From positions 1 to 24,720 of IMG/VR virus record IMGVR_UViG_3300003324_000164: a stretch of DNA of 24,720 bases; one strand, 5' to 3'. The DNA comes from a virus. Below are positions 1 to 7,298 of this stretch, piece by piece (positions within the stretch are counted from its first letter, which is position 1; every line of letters begins with the position of its first letter). Below the pieces are notes generated by a model. That model did no database searches and had not been told where the DNA came from. It saw nothing but the letters and a program-made list of their open reading frames with translations. A program made the position numbers and the translations under genes.

Positions 1-1080
1 GACCGTCGCCTGCGCCATGTCGGCGAGCTTCGTGTTGTCCACGACGTTCGGCTGGATCGTCGTCGTGTTGTTGTTCTGCAGCGCGACGACGTCGCCGCTC
101 AGCGCCTCGCGGACGAACGTCTTCCCCGTGCTCTCGTAAACGATGCTGGGGCTCGCCAGCGAGCCCAAATCCGTATAGCTCGGGCGCGCCGTCGCCCCCG
201 AGATGTTGCCGAGAAACCGGTTGTCGCTCATCTGCGGCATGTCGACGAGCGTCCAGGGCCGCCACTGGATGCCGAGGCGCGTGCTCGCCACGCGCAGGAA
301 CACGCTCTCGCCCGTGAACGTCCCCGTGCCCGGCACGTCGATGCCGGCAACGTGGGTGCCGAGCACGCCCGCGCGCCCGAGCACCGACAGGTCATTGAGC
401 GCGATCGCCGTCGGCGCTGCCGTGCTGCTCGTGGGGTTGCCGAGGACGCTCTCGGCCGCAATCGGCGTGAGCGACCCCGCCGGCACGGTCGTCCCCGTGC
501 TCGCGACGCCCGGGATGAAGCTCATGACCAGGCCGCCGCCGCTCACGAACGGATCGTCGTGGCTCGACTCGATGAGCGTCACCCCGAGGTCCCAATAGGT
601 CCCCTGATCCACCATGGTGTTCAGGTCGAACCGGAGGAAGCGGGCGGGGTTGACGGCGTCGCCGAGCGTCACGACGCCAAGCGGCGTCGTCGAGCCGCCC
701 GCCATCACCTCGAGCCACGGGCGCGCGTCGCCGAGCCGCGCGTTCGTCTCGCTCACCCGGATCGTGGTCGCCGTCGCCTGGGGGCTCGCGTCGAGCCGAA
801 TGAACCCGGCGGTGGGGTCCGCGTTCGTGGTGTCGGTCGAAAAATAATACTGAAGCGGGTTCGCGCTCGGGGCGTTGTCCGCGACGGGTAGGTAAATGTC
901 GTTGACCGCGTCGCGCGTCGCGCGCAGCGCCGGCACCATCTCGCGATTGATGTAGTCGAGGAGATTCGGCAGCGTCGGAGAGCCGCGGAACGGGCGAATC
1001 GCCCGCTGAATGCCGGTGCGCTGGTTCTGGTATCCGGCGACGCGCTGCGCCTCGGTCAGCTGCCGATCGTCACATGCCAT
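1..1080 (-). CDS. Tail fibre protein, N-terminal part (runs off the window)
   Basis: The frame stays open for 360 codons from an ATG at 1080 to the window edge, so the C-terminus is missing. The start overlaps the previous stop as TGATG. The protein begins MACDDRQLTEAQRVAGYQNQ. Residues 60-200 look like a beta-rich, discoidin-like module (PTAGFIRLDASP, ATTIRVSETNARLGDARPW). Near residues 280-300 is MPQMSDNRFLGNISGATARP, and near 330-345 is NNNTTTIQPNVVDNTKLADM. Such 'RFLGNISG' and 'I.PN.V.N.KLA.M' stretches are common just before receptor-binding regions of phage tail fibres. As the last visible gene of the virion operon, it sits where a podophage fibre is expected. The fibre call rests on motif style and position, not on a matched homolog. 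Confidence 0.7.
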   Translation of the reverse strand, partial: MACDDRQLTEAQRVAGYQNQRTGIQRAIRPFRGSPTLPNLLDYINREMVPALRATRDAVNDIYLPVADNAPSANPLQYYFSTDTTNADPTAGFIRLDASPQATATTIRVSETNARLGDARPWLEVMAGGSTTPLGVVTLGDAVNPARFLRFDLNTMVDQGTYWDLGVTLIESSHDDPFVSGGGLVMSFIPGVASTGTTVPAGSLTPIAAESVLGNPTSSTAAPTAIALNDLSVLGRAGVLGTHVAGIDVPGTGTFTGESVFLRVASTRLGIQWRPWTLVDMPQMSDNRFLGNISGATARPSYTDLGSLASPSIVYESTGKTFVREALSGDVVALQNNNTTTIQPNVVDNTKLADMAQATV

Positions 1081-1418
1081 CAGTAAACCTCGGTCGCACT
1101 CACCCCCGAATGCCGAACGAACTGCGTATCTTGCTGCGCCTGATAGACCGTGCCCGTACCGACCCAGAACCCCGTGTGGCGCTCGGGCTTACGCGACACC
1201 CACGCGAGCGCGTAGGCGCCGGTCGCGCTCTTCGTGATGGGGTTTGCGCCAACCGGGTAGTGCGTCCCCGCCACCGGGGAGGCGTTGTACGTCCACGACA
1301 GCTCGGTCCCGTCCACTCCCTCGCGGAGGAAGAATTGCACGGTCGTCGGGTCCGTTGCCGTGCCCGACGAGTTTTCGAACAGCACCGAATAGGTCAGCGT
1401 GTCGCCAATTGACGCCAT
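1080..1418 (-). CDS. Small Ig-like beta-rich virion protein (112 aa)
   Basis: It starts at ATG 1418, three bases after the previous stop, and its TGA overlaps the fibre start. The protein contains DPTTVQFFLREG (about residues 23-34), ITKSATGAYAL and a Trp/Gly stretch HTGFWVGTGTVYQAQQDTQF. This layout (DPTTV, then K..TG.Y, then G.W.GTG.V.A) is familiar from small single-domain, immunoglobulin-like phage proteins found near tail fibre and neck genes. Their role is poorly defined and may be decoration or fibre attachment. No signal peptide or membrane segment is visible. Coding is well supported by the overlapping gene chain; the function is inference. Confidence 0.75.
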   Translation of the reverse strand: MASIGDTLTYSVLFENSSGTATDPTTVQFFLREGVDGTELSWTYNASPVAGTHYPVGANPITKSATGAYALAWVSRKPERHTGFWVGTGTVYQAQQDTQFVRHSGVSATEVY

Positions 1419-1421
1419 CGT

Positions 1422-1859
1422 TCACGCGAGCGTGATGCTCGCCTCCAGGCTGAGGACACCGGTCGCGCCCATGCGAATCACGAACGAGTTGAGCCGTTGC
1501 GTCGTCGCCGCCGTGACCGTCGTACTCGGCGTGACGAGGTCGCCGCCGCCGCCGACCGCGCTCACCGTGCCGCTCAGCGCGGTGGCGGAGCTCTGGTTGA
1601 CGATCACGAACCGGTTGGCGTGCCCCGCGACCGCGGTCCCGGTATTCGACACGGGCGCGCCGAGCGTCGAGCTGAGCGTGAGCGAGTCGTTGATGCCGGA
1701 GCCGAACGGCGTCCCCGTGCTCACGACGCCGAGATTCCACACGACGAGCGCCGTGTCGCCCTGGTAGAGCGTCAGCGTCGCCTGCCCCGAGCCCGAGATC
1801 ATGAATGTCTCGATCCCGTCGAGCATCGAGGCGCGCAGCGCCGTAGCGATCGTAATCAT
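1422..1859 (-). CDS. Hypothetical beta-rich virion protein (145 aa)
   Basis: The start is ATG 1859, which overlaps the upstream TGA as ATGA. A longer frame reaching further upstream would lie inside the previous gene and is unlikely. The sequence is rich in Thr, Ser, Gly and Val, with alternating hydrophobic residues typical of beta structure (QATLTLYQGDTALVVWNLG, NRFVIVNQSS, LNSFVIRMGATGVLSLEA). No catalytic motif is visible. It lies between two similar small beta-rich proteins and upstream of the fibre, so a structural role at the tail or fibre base is plausible. I do not recognise the family. Confidence 0.7.
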   Translation of the reverse strand: MITIATALRASMLDGIETFMISGSGQATLTLYQGDTALVVWNLGVVSTGTPFGSGINDSLTLSSTLGAPVSNTGTAVAGHANRFVIVNQSSATALSGTVSAVGGGGDLVTPSTTVTAATTQRLNSFVIRMGATGVLSLEASITLA

Positions 1860-2281
1860 CCGTCCACCATGAGCGCGCCCGTCGGCGCCTTGCTCGTCGC
1901 CTTCCAATGATTGAGGGCGAGGTTCACCTGGAAGACGGTCGGCACCTCTCCGGCGTTCGTGTACTGAAAGCGGATATCGCGGTACATGCCGACATACACC
2001 TCGTCCTCCGTCGTGAGTGGCGTCGCCGTCACGGCGTCGCTAATCGCCTTCGAATAGAAGGTGCGCCAGGTCGTCCCCTTGTCGTCGCTGAACGCGCCAA
2101 CGAGCGTGCCGCTCGCGCCGTCTGCGGCCGAGGCGAGCGTGACGGAGTATTGAAACCACTGCTGCCCGAGCAGGTGGAAGCTGCCGCCCGGCGGGAACGC
2201 CGTGACAGAGTTGAAGAGCGTGACGGTGCCGGTGATGGTCGGCGTGCCGCCTGCGTACGTGATGATGGTTTGCCCGTTCAT
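1856..2281 (-). CDS. Hypothetical beta-rich virion protein (141 aa)
   Basis: It starts at ATG 2281, overlapping the TGA of the previous gene (ATGA), and its own stop overlaps the next start in the same way. The N-terminus is MNGQTIITYAGGTPTITGTV. The middle holds SFHLLGQQWFQYSVTLASA and GAFSDDKGTTWRTFYSK, and the C-terminal half has VYVGMYRDIRFQYTNAGEV. The 'F..D.G.TW' pattern and the aromatic beta strands suggest a carbohydrate-binding or jelly-roll type domain, as in tail accessory proteins, but no specific family is identified. It belongs to the trio of small beta-rich proteins before the tail fibre. Confidence 0.7.
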   Translation of the reverse strand: MNGQTIITYAGGTPTITGTVTLFNSVTAFPPGGSFHLLGQQWFQYSVTLASAADGASGTLVGAFSDDKGTTWRTFYSKAISDAVTATPLTTEDEVYVGMYRDIRFQYTNAGEVPTVFQVNLALNHWKATSKAPTGALMVDG

Positions 2282-3654
2282 TCGTCAGTCTCCTTGCGGC
2301 GAACCTTTTTCTCGGTGTCCCGCACTCGGCGCTTCTTCTTGGCGGTCGCGGTGTGCCCCTCGGCACGCTGCCGCTTCGTCGCGGCGGCGTAAGATTTCTT
2401 CCCCTCGCTCTCGCGCTGTTCGCGGCGCGCCTCCGCGGCCCGGTCGCTCGTCTCGATGCCAGCGAGCCGCCCCGTGTCACCCCGGCGGATGCCCTTCGAT
2501 TTCTGGATGCCGCGATACAGGGGATATCCGACGCGCAGATTCGTCTGATCGAACGCGCTCGTTGGCGACCACGGCGCCCGCACCTTACCGAGCTCGCCCT
2601 GGCTGATGCGGGTGTTGAGCCGTTCGAGCGGGTCGAGCGTGCGCGCGTTCTTGAGCGTCTCGGCGACGCCTGCGCGCTCGGCCATCGCTTTGACCGCGGC
2701 GAGGTCTTTGCTCTGCCCGGTGCGCACCTTGCTCACTCGCTCGATGGCGCGGTACGTCCCGTCGGGTCTGCCCACCGGGGCGACGCGGCGCACGGTGTCT
2801 TTGGCGGCGTCGATGGCCTTCTCGTGCGCGGCCTGCAGCGCCGACCACCCGCCGGGCTTGCCGTCGAGCGGGCGCGCGTCGCGGTCGCGAAGCGCCGCGT
2901 GGTGGAGCTGTTTCAGGTCCCGGTCGTTCTGGCTCTCGGCACTCTTCTTCCGGAGCATCCGGATCGCCGTCTCGTGGTGCTGCGCGTCGTAGCGCCGGGG
3001 CGTCACCCAGATCTCTCGCCCCTTGAGCGAGGTGGCGATCTGCTCGCCGCCGGCCTCGATGTCCGCCGGGTCGAGCTCGCGGGCCCCGCCCTTGTTGGCG
3101 GGCGCGGCCGACGGTCGCCCCTGAGCCTTGCCGGTGCGCACGGCGCGCAGGGCCTGGCGCTTCCACATCGGGTCGAGAAACGCCTGCGCCTCCTCCGGCG
3201 ACAGCCGAATCGCGCCCTTGCTCTCGGTCGTGCTCACGGCCTGGATGTTGGAGTTGAAGACGCCCTTGACCGGGTTGTGCGCGTTGGGGACGCCGACGCT
3301 GCGCGCCGCCTTGCCGGGCTTGTCGCTCGTCATGCGCTGCCGAAGCAGGTCGAGCGACGTGTTCGTGAGGTTCTCCGCCGGCAGCTTGAGCTGCCCCTCG
3401 CGGCTCTTGTACACGGCCGCGTTCTCACTCTTGACCTGGAGCTTCACCTCTTGGTCCCGGGCCTGGGTCGCTTCCCGGATGGGCTTCTCCATCCGCTCGG
3501 CGAGCACGTCGAGGGGCTTCACCCCGCGCTGCGCCGCCTCCTCGGTCGCCTGCTTGACGGCCTGGTTGGGCACGAACCCTCGCCCGAATTGCGATTCGAC
3601 CCCGAGCTCCTCGAGCTGGCGGGGCAGGCCCTGGTAGCGCCGCCCCTCGCGCAC
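2278..3654 (-). CDS. Large ejection-type protein, C-terminal half after an in-frame amber (458 aa)
   Basis: The first usable start after the upstream TAG is GTG 3654, giving 458 aa. It lacks a visible ribosome site. The frame is the same as that of the 445-aa gene to its right. The 21 codons between TAG 3718-3720 and this GTG are open, Ala-rich and GC at nearly every third position, so the true product may be one protein of 925 codons. The sequence is hydrophilic and helical. It ends in a very basic tail (KKKRRVRDTEKKVRRKETDE), suitable for DNA contact inside the virion. Placed after the transglycosylase gene, it is probably an internal virion (ejection) protein. No enzyme motif is seen. The independent start is uncertain; the coding frame is not. 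Confidence 0.7.
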   Translation of the reverse strand: MREGRRYQGLPRQLEELGVESQFGRGFVPNQAVKQATEEAAQRGVKPLDVLAERMEKPIREATQARDQEVKLQVKSENAAVYKSREGQLKLPAENLTNTSLDLLRQRMTSDKPGKAARSVGVPNAHNPVKGVFNSNIQAVSTTESKGAIRLSPEEAQAFLDPMWKRQALRAVRTGKAQGRPSAAPANKGGARELDPADIEAGGEQIATSLKGREIWVTPRRYDAQHHETAIRMLRKKSAESQNDRDLKQLHHAALRDRDARPLDGKPGGWSALQAAHEKAIDAAKDTVRRVAPVGRPDGTYRAIERVSKVRTGQSKDLAAVKAMAERAGVAETLKNARTLDPLERLNTRISQGELGKVRAPWSPTSAFDQTNLRVGYPLYRGIQKSKGIRRGDTGRLAGIETSDRAAEARREQRESEGKKSYAAATKRQRAEGHTATAKKKRRVRDTEKKVRRKETDE

Positions 3655-3717
3655 CGTGTTCGCGGCGAGGTTCGCCCCGCCCTGCAGCGCCGCGACCGGC
3701 GCCGTAGCGAGCGCGCC

Positions 3718-5055
3718 CTACTTGGCGGCGTCGAGCACCCGGCGCGACGCGCCCGAGACGGTCGAGCCCGTGTCTCCCGTGGTCGCGAGCTCGACGCCCG
3801 CCTTGACCGCCTCGTTGCCGAGCTGGTGGGCGCCCGCGGCGACCGCGCCCTGGGCCGTCGTGCGCGCCGCGCCGAGCATCGAAGCGCCGACCCCGCCCGG
3901 GACGGCCGTAGGCGTCTTGCTCGTTACCCACTCCCACAGGCTGTTTGCGGGGTTCCAATGGCTGAGCGCCTCGAGGCCACGGCCCGCCGCCGCCTCCACG
4001 CCTTCTGCTGCGGCCTTGGCAGCGGGCGCGAGCGCGCCCACCACCTTGGCGCCGCCCTTGGCGAGGAGCTTGCCGCCCGCCTCGACGGCGCCCGGCACGG
4101 CGCCCACGACCTGGCCCGCCTTGACCGCGACGGGATGCTCTTCCCGAATCGCGTCCATGTCGTCGGCGTAATCGTCCGAGCCGATGCCCCCGACCATCTC
4201 GTCGTTGCCGCCGCCCATGGGCTTGGCGCCGGGGATGGCGGTCGGCCGCGGCGGGTAGTTCTTCGCGTTCTCGGCCTTCTTCTGCTTCGTGTACTCGTCG
4301 TCGTCGAACGCGCCCGAGCGCGCCACTTGGGAGGCGAGCCCGAAGTTGGCGAGCTCGTCGACCCCCATCACGTACGCGGTCGCCGTCTCGGCCGCCGGCA
4401 TGGCGCCCGCCTTGAGCTTGGTTCCGAGCGTGTCGAGCACCCCCGACGCGCCGCCGCTCTGCATCCACGGCGCCTTGCTGTAGCGGTACGGGGTCTTGCC
4501 CGCCTTGACTCCGGCGTCGGCGACCTGGCGCCACATATAATCGTTGTAGGCCTGATGGATCGAGTCGCCCGACTGGATGTTCATGACCGCGTCGGGCGTG
4601 AGCGGCATGTCGTAACCGAGCGCCTTGAGGATCTGCGGATCCTCCATGATCTTCTGGCGCACGGTCTGCGCGGGCGCGTCGTAGACGACCACGAGCCCGT
4701 TCGGGTTACTGAGCTCGCCCCGGATCCATTCGTCCTTCGCGGCCTGGTCGCCCTGCGGGTGCGTCGTCGAGGGCTGGATACTGAGCACCTGGGGCTGCAC
4801 CGGCAGACTCGGGTCGAGCTTGCGCTTGACGTCGTTCGCGAGTGAGTCGGCCGTGACCTGGGGGCCCTGGCTGATGACCTGCAGCTGGTCGCCCTCGGGG
4901 CGCGGCTGCCCGGCGCCGACGCCCTTGGCGAGGAACTGGTTCTCGAATTCCGTGACCGCGGCGAGCGCCTTCTCGCGCACCTCCGGCGACAGCTCGGCGC
5001 CCTGTTCCGCCAGGCGCTTTTTGACCCGTTCGTACTGCTGGGCGCTAATCGTCAT
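3718..5055 (-). CDS. Large ejection-type protein, N-terminal half ending at amber TAG (445 aa)
   Basis: It starts at ATG 5055, overlapping the transglycosylase gene stop as ATGA, and ends at TAG 3718-3720. It is the only gene from terminase leftward that ends in TAG, and the frame stays open after it. Residues 1-45 are helical and charged (MTISAQQYERVKKRLAEQGA). The middle has a Pro/Gly-rich stretch. The last third (about residues 305-445) has several Ala/Gly/Val-rich segments (VKAGQVVGAVPGAVEAGGKL, GAKVVGALAPAAKAAAEG) that could be amphipathic or membrane-seeking, as expected of proteins that form a DNA conduit across the cell envelope. The ejection role is inferred from position and composition. 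A nonsense mutation, a sequencing error or readthrough are all possible. Confidence 0.75.
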   Translation of the reverse strand: MTISAQQYERVKKRLAEQGAELSPEVREKALAAVTEFENQFLAKGVGAGQPRPEGDQLQVISQGPQVTADSLANDVKRKLDPSLPVQPQVLSIQPSTTHPQGDQAAKDEWIRGELSNPNGLVVVYDAPAQTVRQKIMEDPQILKALGYDMPLTPDAVMNIQSGDSIHQAYNDYMWRQVADAGVKAGKTPYRYSKAPWMQSGGASGVLDTLGTKLKAGAMPAAETATAYVMGVDELANFGLASQVARSGAFDDDEYTKQKKAENAKNYPPRPTAIPGAKPMGGGNDEMVGGIGSDDYADDMDAIREEHPVAVKAGQVVGAVPGAVEAGGKLLAKGGAKVVGALAPAAKAAAEGVEAAAGRGLEALSHWNPANSLWEWVTSKTPTAVPGGVGASMLGAARTTAQGAVAAGAHQLGNEAVKAGVELATTGDTGSTVSGASRRVLDAAK

Positions 5056-7292
5056 TGCTCCCCCAAATCGCGCAGCATGTCGTCATCGGCCGTGCTCGCG
5101 CCCTTACGCTTGGCTTCGCGCTCTTTCTGCAGCTTGAGCGCTGGGCTATCTGGGGCCTTCTTGGCGGCGGGCTTCTTCTCCCCTCCGCGGTAAAACGCCT
5201 TAATCGAGCCGACCGTGATCTCGCCGCCGTCGGCCGGGATCCACCCCGGGTTCTGCTGGCGAACCTTGTCGCCCCGCTTCGTGCCCGAGCGATACTGCTT
5301 AATCTCCGTGTCGTCGGGGCGCCCGACGTACGCCGGGGCGGCGTTGGCGATCGCGTAATCATCGCGCGTGCTCTTCGCGTCGAGCCCGAGCGCCTTGAAG
5401 CGCCGGATGCCGAGCTCGATCTGCTTCTTCGCGGGCAGCGCCCGATACTCGGCGGCGTTCTTCAGGCCGTACGCTTTCGCCGTCTCGTCCGTGAATTGGA
5501 AGATGCCGCTCGCGCTCGACCCCATGCGGTTGACCGCCGAGGGGTCGCCGCCGCTCTCGGTGCTCACGAGCGGGCGGAGCTGCTTGACGTCGAGCCCCGC
5601 TGCCTTGGCCTGCCGGGCGAGCTCGCGGTCGACGTCGTCCGGGTCAGCGTCGGGCTCGGCGTCGTTCGGCTCTCCCGCGTCGTCCATGTCCGCGTCGGGC
5701 TCCGCCTCCGCCGGGTCGGCTTCCTCGTCCACGTCGGTCGGGTCGTACTGCGCGCCGCCCTGCGTCTCGGGGTCGATGCCTTTGTCCTCGAGCCAGGCGT
5801 CGCGGTACTTCTTCGGCACGTTGCGCGCCGCGTAGGCGCGCAGGCCTCGCGCCGTGTCGGGGTCTTGCGTCGTGCTCGCGCTCTCCTCGATCGCGTCGAG
5901 GAAGTCGTAAACGAGGTTGTCGTCCTTGGCGACCCGATCGTTGATGATGCTGAGCAAGTCCTCCTTTCGGAGGTCGGAGAACCCGCCCTTGATGATGTTC
6001 GTGACGCGGTCGACGATCTGATCGACCGTGCTCATCGCGTCGAGGCCGAGCGCGACCGCGAGGTCCTTGTTCGACTGGGCGCCCTTGCTCCCGAGCATGT
6101 TGGGCAGCTCGAACGCGATTGCGAGGTCGTTGCCGGGGCGGTCGTCGGTGAGGACCTGGACGATGCTCGCCGCCGCCTTGCTCCGGGTAAACACGCCCGA
6201 GATGTCCTGATTGTCGAACGTCTCCTTGGCGTACGCCTCGCCGTCCTTGGCGAGGAGCGCGACGTCCTTGCGCGTGAGCGGCTTGGGCTCGCGCGCGGCC
6301 TGCTGCTTGGCGGCTTCCTGCTCGTCCTGAAACTGCTGGTTCATGGCCGCGTCGGGCCCGGCGCGCAGGCTCTTGGCGAGCTCGAGCCCCTTCGTCGCGG
6401 GCAGCCCCATCGCCGCCGCCGCCGCGTTCGTCTCCCCGACGCTCTCCTGCATGCGGTCGGGGTAGGCGCGCTGCAGCGCGCCGAGCGCAGGGTCGAGCCG
6501 GCGCCGGATGCTCTCTTGCTGGGCGCCGAAGTCGATGACGTTCTTGGGGACGCCGCCCATGATGTCGGGCGCGTCGGGCCCGCGCGTGGGCAGCTTGTCG
6601 CCGGGGGTGCCGTAGGTGGCCGCCACCCGATCGGCGACGGATTGCCCGCTCGCGTCGAGCTGGTCGCTGCCCGAGATGCCGCCCTCGTCGAGCGTCCCCC
6701 GGTCGAGCCCCGGGTAGCCGAGCGCCCCGAGCCGATCGAGCGATTGCGCCGCCGACTCCCCCGCCGGTGGCGCGCCGTACGCCTCCTCCATCGAGCCGTA
6801 GGCGCCGGCCGGCGCCTCTTCCCCGTAGGGCGAGGCCTGGGCCATGCGCTGCGCTTCCTGCTGCTGCGCCTCCGGCCCGTTCCAATCGATTTGGAAGCTC
6901 GGCAGCCCGTACTCGTCCTCGCCGAGATAGTCCATGTTCATGCCCGCCGCCTGCATGGCGGGCACGAGCCCGTGAATGCCCTCGACGTCGCCCGCGTCGC
7001 GGTACTTCTGAAACTCGCCCATCAGGGCGCGCTTCTGCGCTTCCTGCTGGGCTGCCGCCTCCGCCGCCGCCTTCTCGCGCTGCTGCTGCAGCTGCATCTC
7101 TTGGCGACGCGCCGCCCCCGCCTCCTCCATCCGGCGGAGCTCCTCGTCGACCTGATTGCGGCGCTTCGTCTCGGCAAACTGCTCTTGCATCAGCTTGAGC
7201 TTGTCGAGGCCGTACGGGTCATCGCCCCCGCCGAAGTCGATGGGGCGAATCGGGCTGAGCTGAAGCAGCGTGCTCGCGGCGTTAATCGGCAT
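5052..7292 (-). CDS. Internal virion protein with C-terminal lytic transglycosylase (SLT) domain (746 aa)
   Basis: This is likely an ejection protein that cuts peptidoglycan so that DNA can cross the wall. Residues 28-100 form a charged Gln/Glu/Arg-rich helix or coiled coil. Residues 100-330 are Gly/Ala/Pro-rich. Residues about 513-556 form an acidic linker rich in Asp, Glu, Pro and Ala. The SLT fold follows at about 570-660: LVSTESGGDPSAVN with the predicted catalytic Glu579, then GSSASGIFQFTDETAKAYGL (GIFQF at 596-600), and a late NAAPAYVG segment at 650-657 that matches the family's NAGP-type motif. The C-terminal tail is Lys-rich. The start ATG 7292 has GAGGT just upstream. The previous gene ends 6 bases before, and the next start overlaps the stop (ATGA). 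The SLT call is strong; the ejection role follows from context. Confidence 0.88.
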   Translation of the reverse strand: MPINAASTLLQLSPIRPIDFGGGDDPYGLDKLKLMQEQFAETKRRNQVDEELRRMEEAGAARRQEMQLQQQREKAAAEAAAQQEAQKRALMGEFQKYRDAGDVEGIHGLVPAMQAAGMNMDYLGEDEYGLPSFQIDWNGPEAQQQEAQRMAQASPYGEEAPAGAYGSMEEAYGAPPAGESAAQSLDRLGALGYPGLDRGTLDEGGISGSDQLDASGQSVADRVAATYGTPGDKLPTRGPDAPDIMGGVPKNVIDFGAQQESIRRRLDPALGALQRAYPDRMQESVGETNAAAAAMGLPATKGLELAKSLRAGPDAAMNQQFQDEQEAAKQQAAREPKPLTRKDVALLAKDGEAYAKETFDNQDISGVFTRSKAAASIVQVLTDDRPGNDLAIAFELPNMLGSKGAQSNKDLAVALGLDAMSTVDQIVDRVTNIIKGGFSDLRKEDLLSIINDRVAKDDNLVYDFLDAIEESASTTQDPDTARGLRAYAARNVPKKYRDAWLEDKGIDPETQGGAQYDPTDVDEEADPAEAEPDADMDDAGEPNDAEPDADPDDVDRELARQAKAAGLDVKQLRPLVSTESGGDPSAVNRMGSSASGIFQFTDETAKAYGLKNAAEYRALPAKKQIELGIRRFKALGLDAKSTRDDYAIANAAPAYVGRPDDTEIKQYRSGTKRGDKVRQQNPGWIPADGGEITVGSIKAFYRGGEKKPAAKKAPDSPALKLQKEREAKRKGASTADDDMLRDLGEQ

Positions 7293-7298
7293 GGAACC

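Noticed and set aside
2353-4845. Long plus-strand open frame of about 830 codons
   Set aside because: Composition is Arg/Leu/His-rich and typical of an antisense frame in GC-rich DNA; no ribosome site or motif. The minus-strand frame has better protein-like composition.
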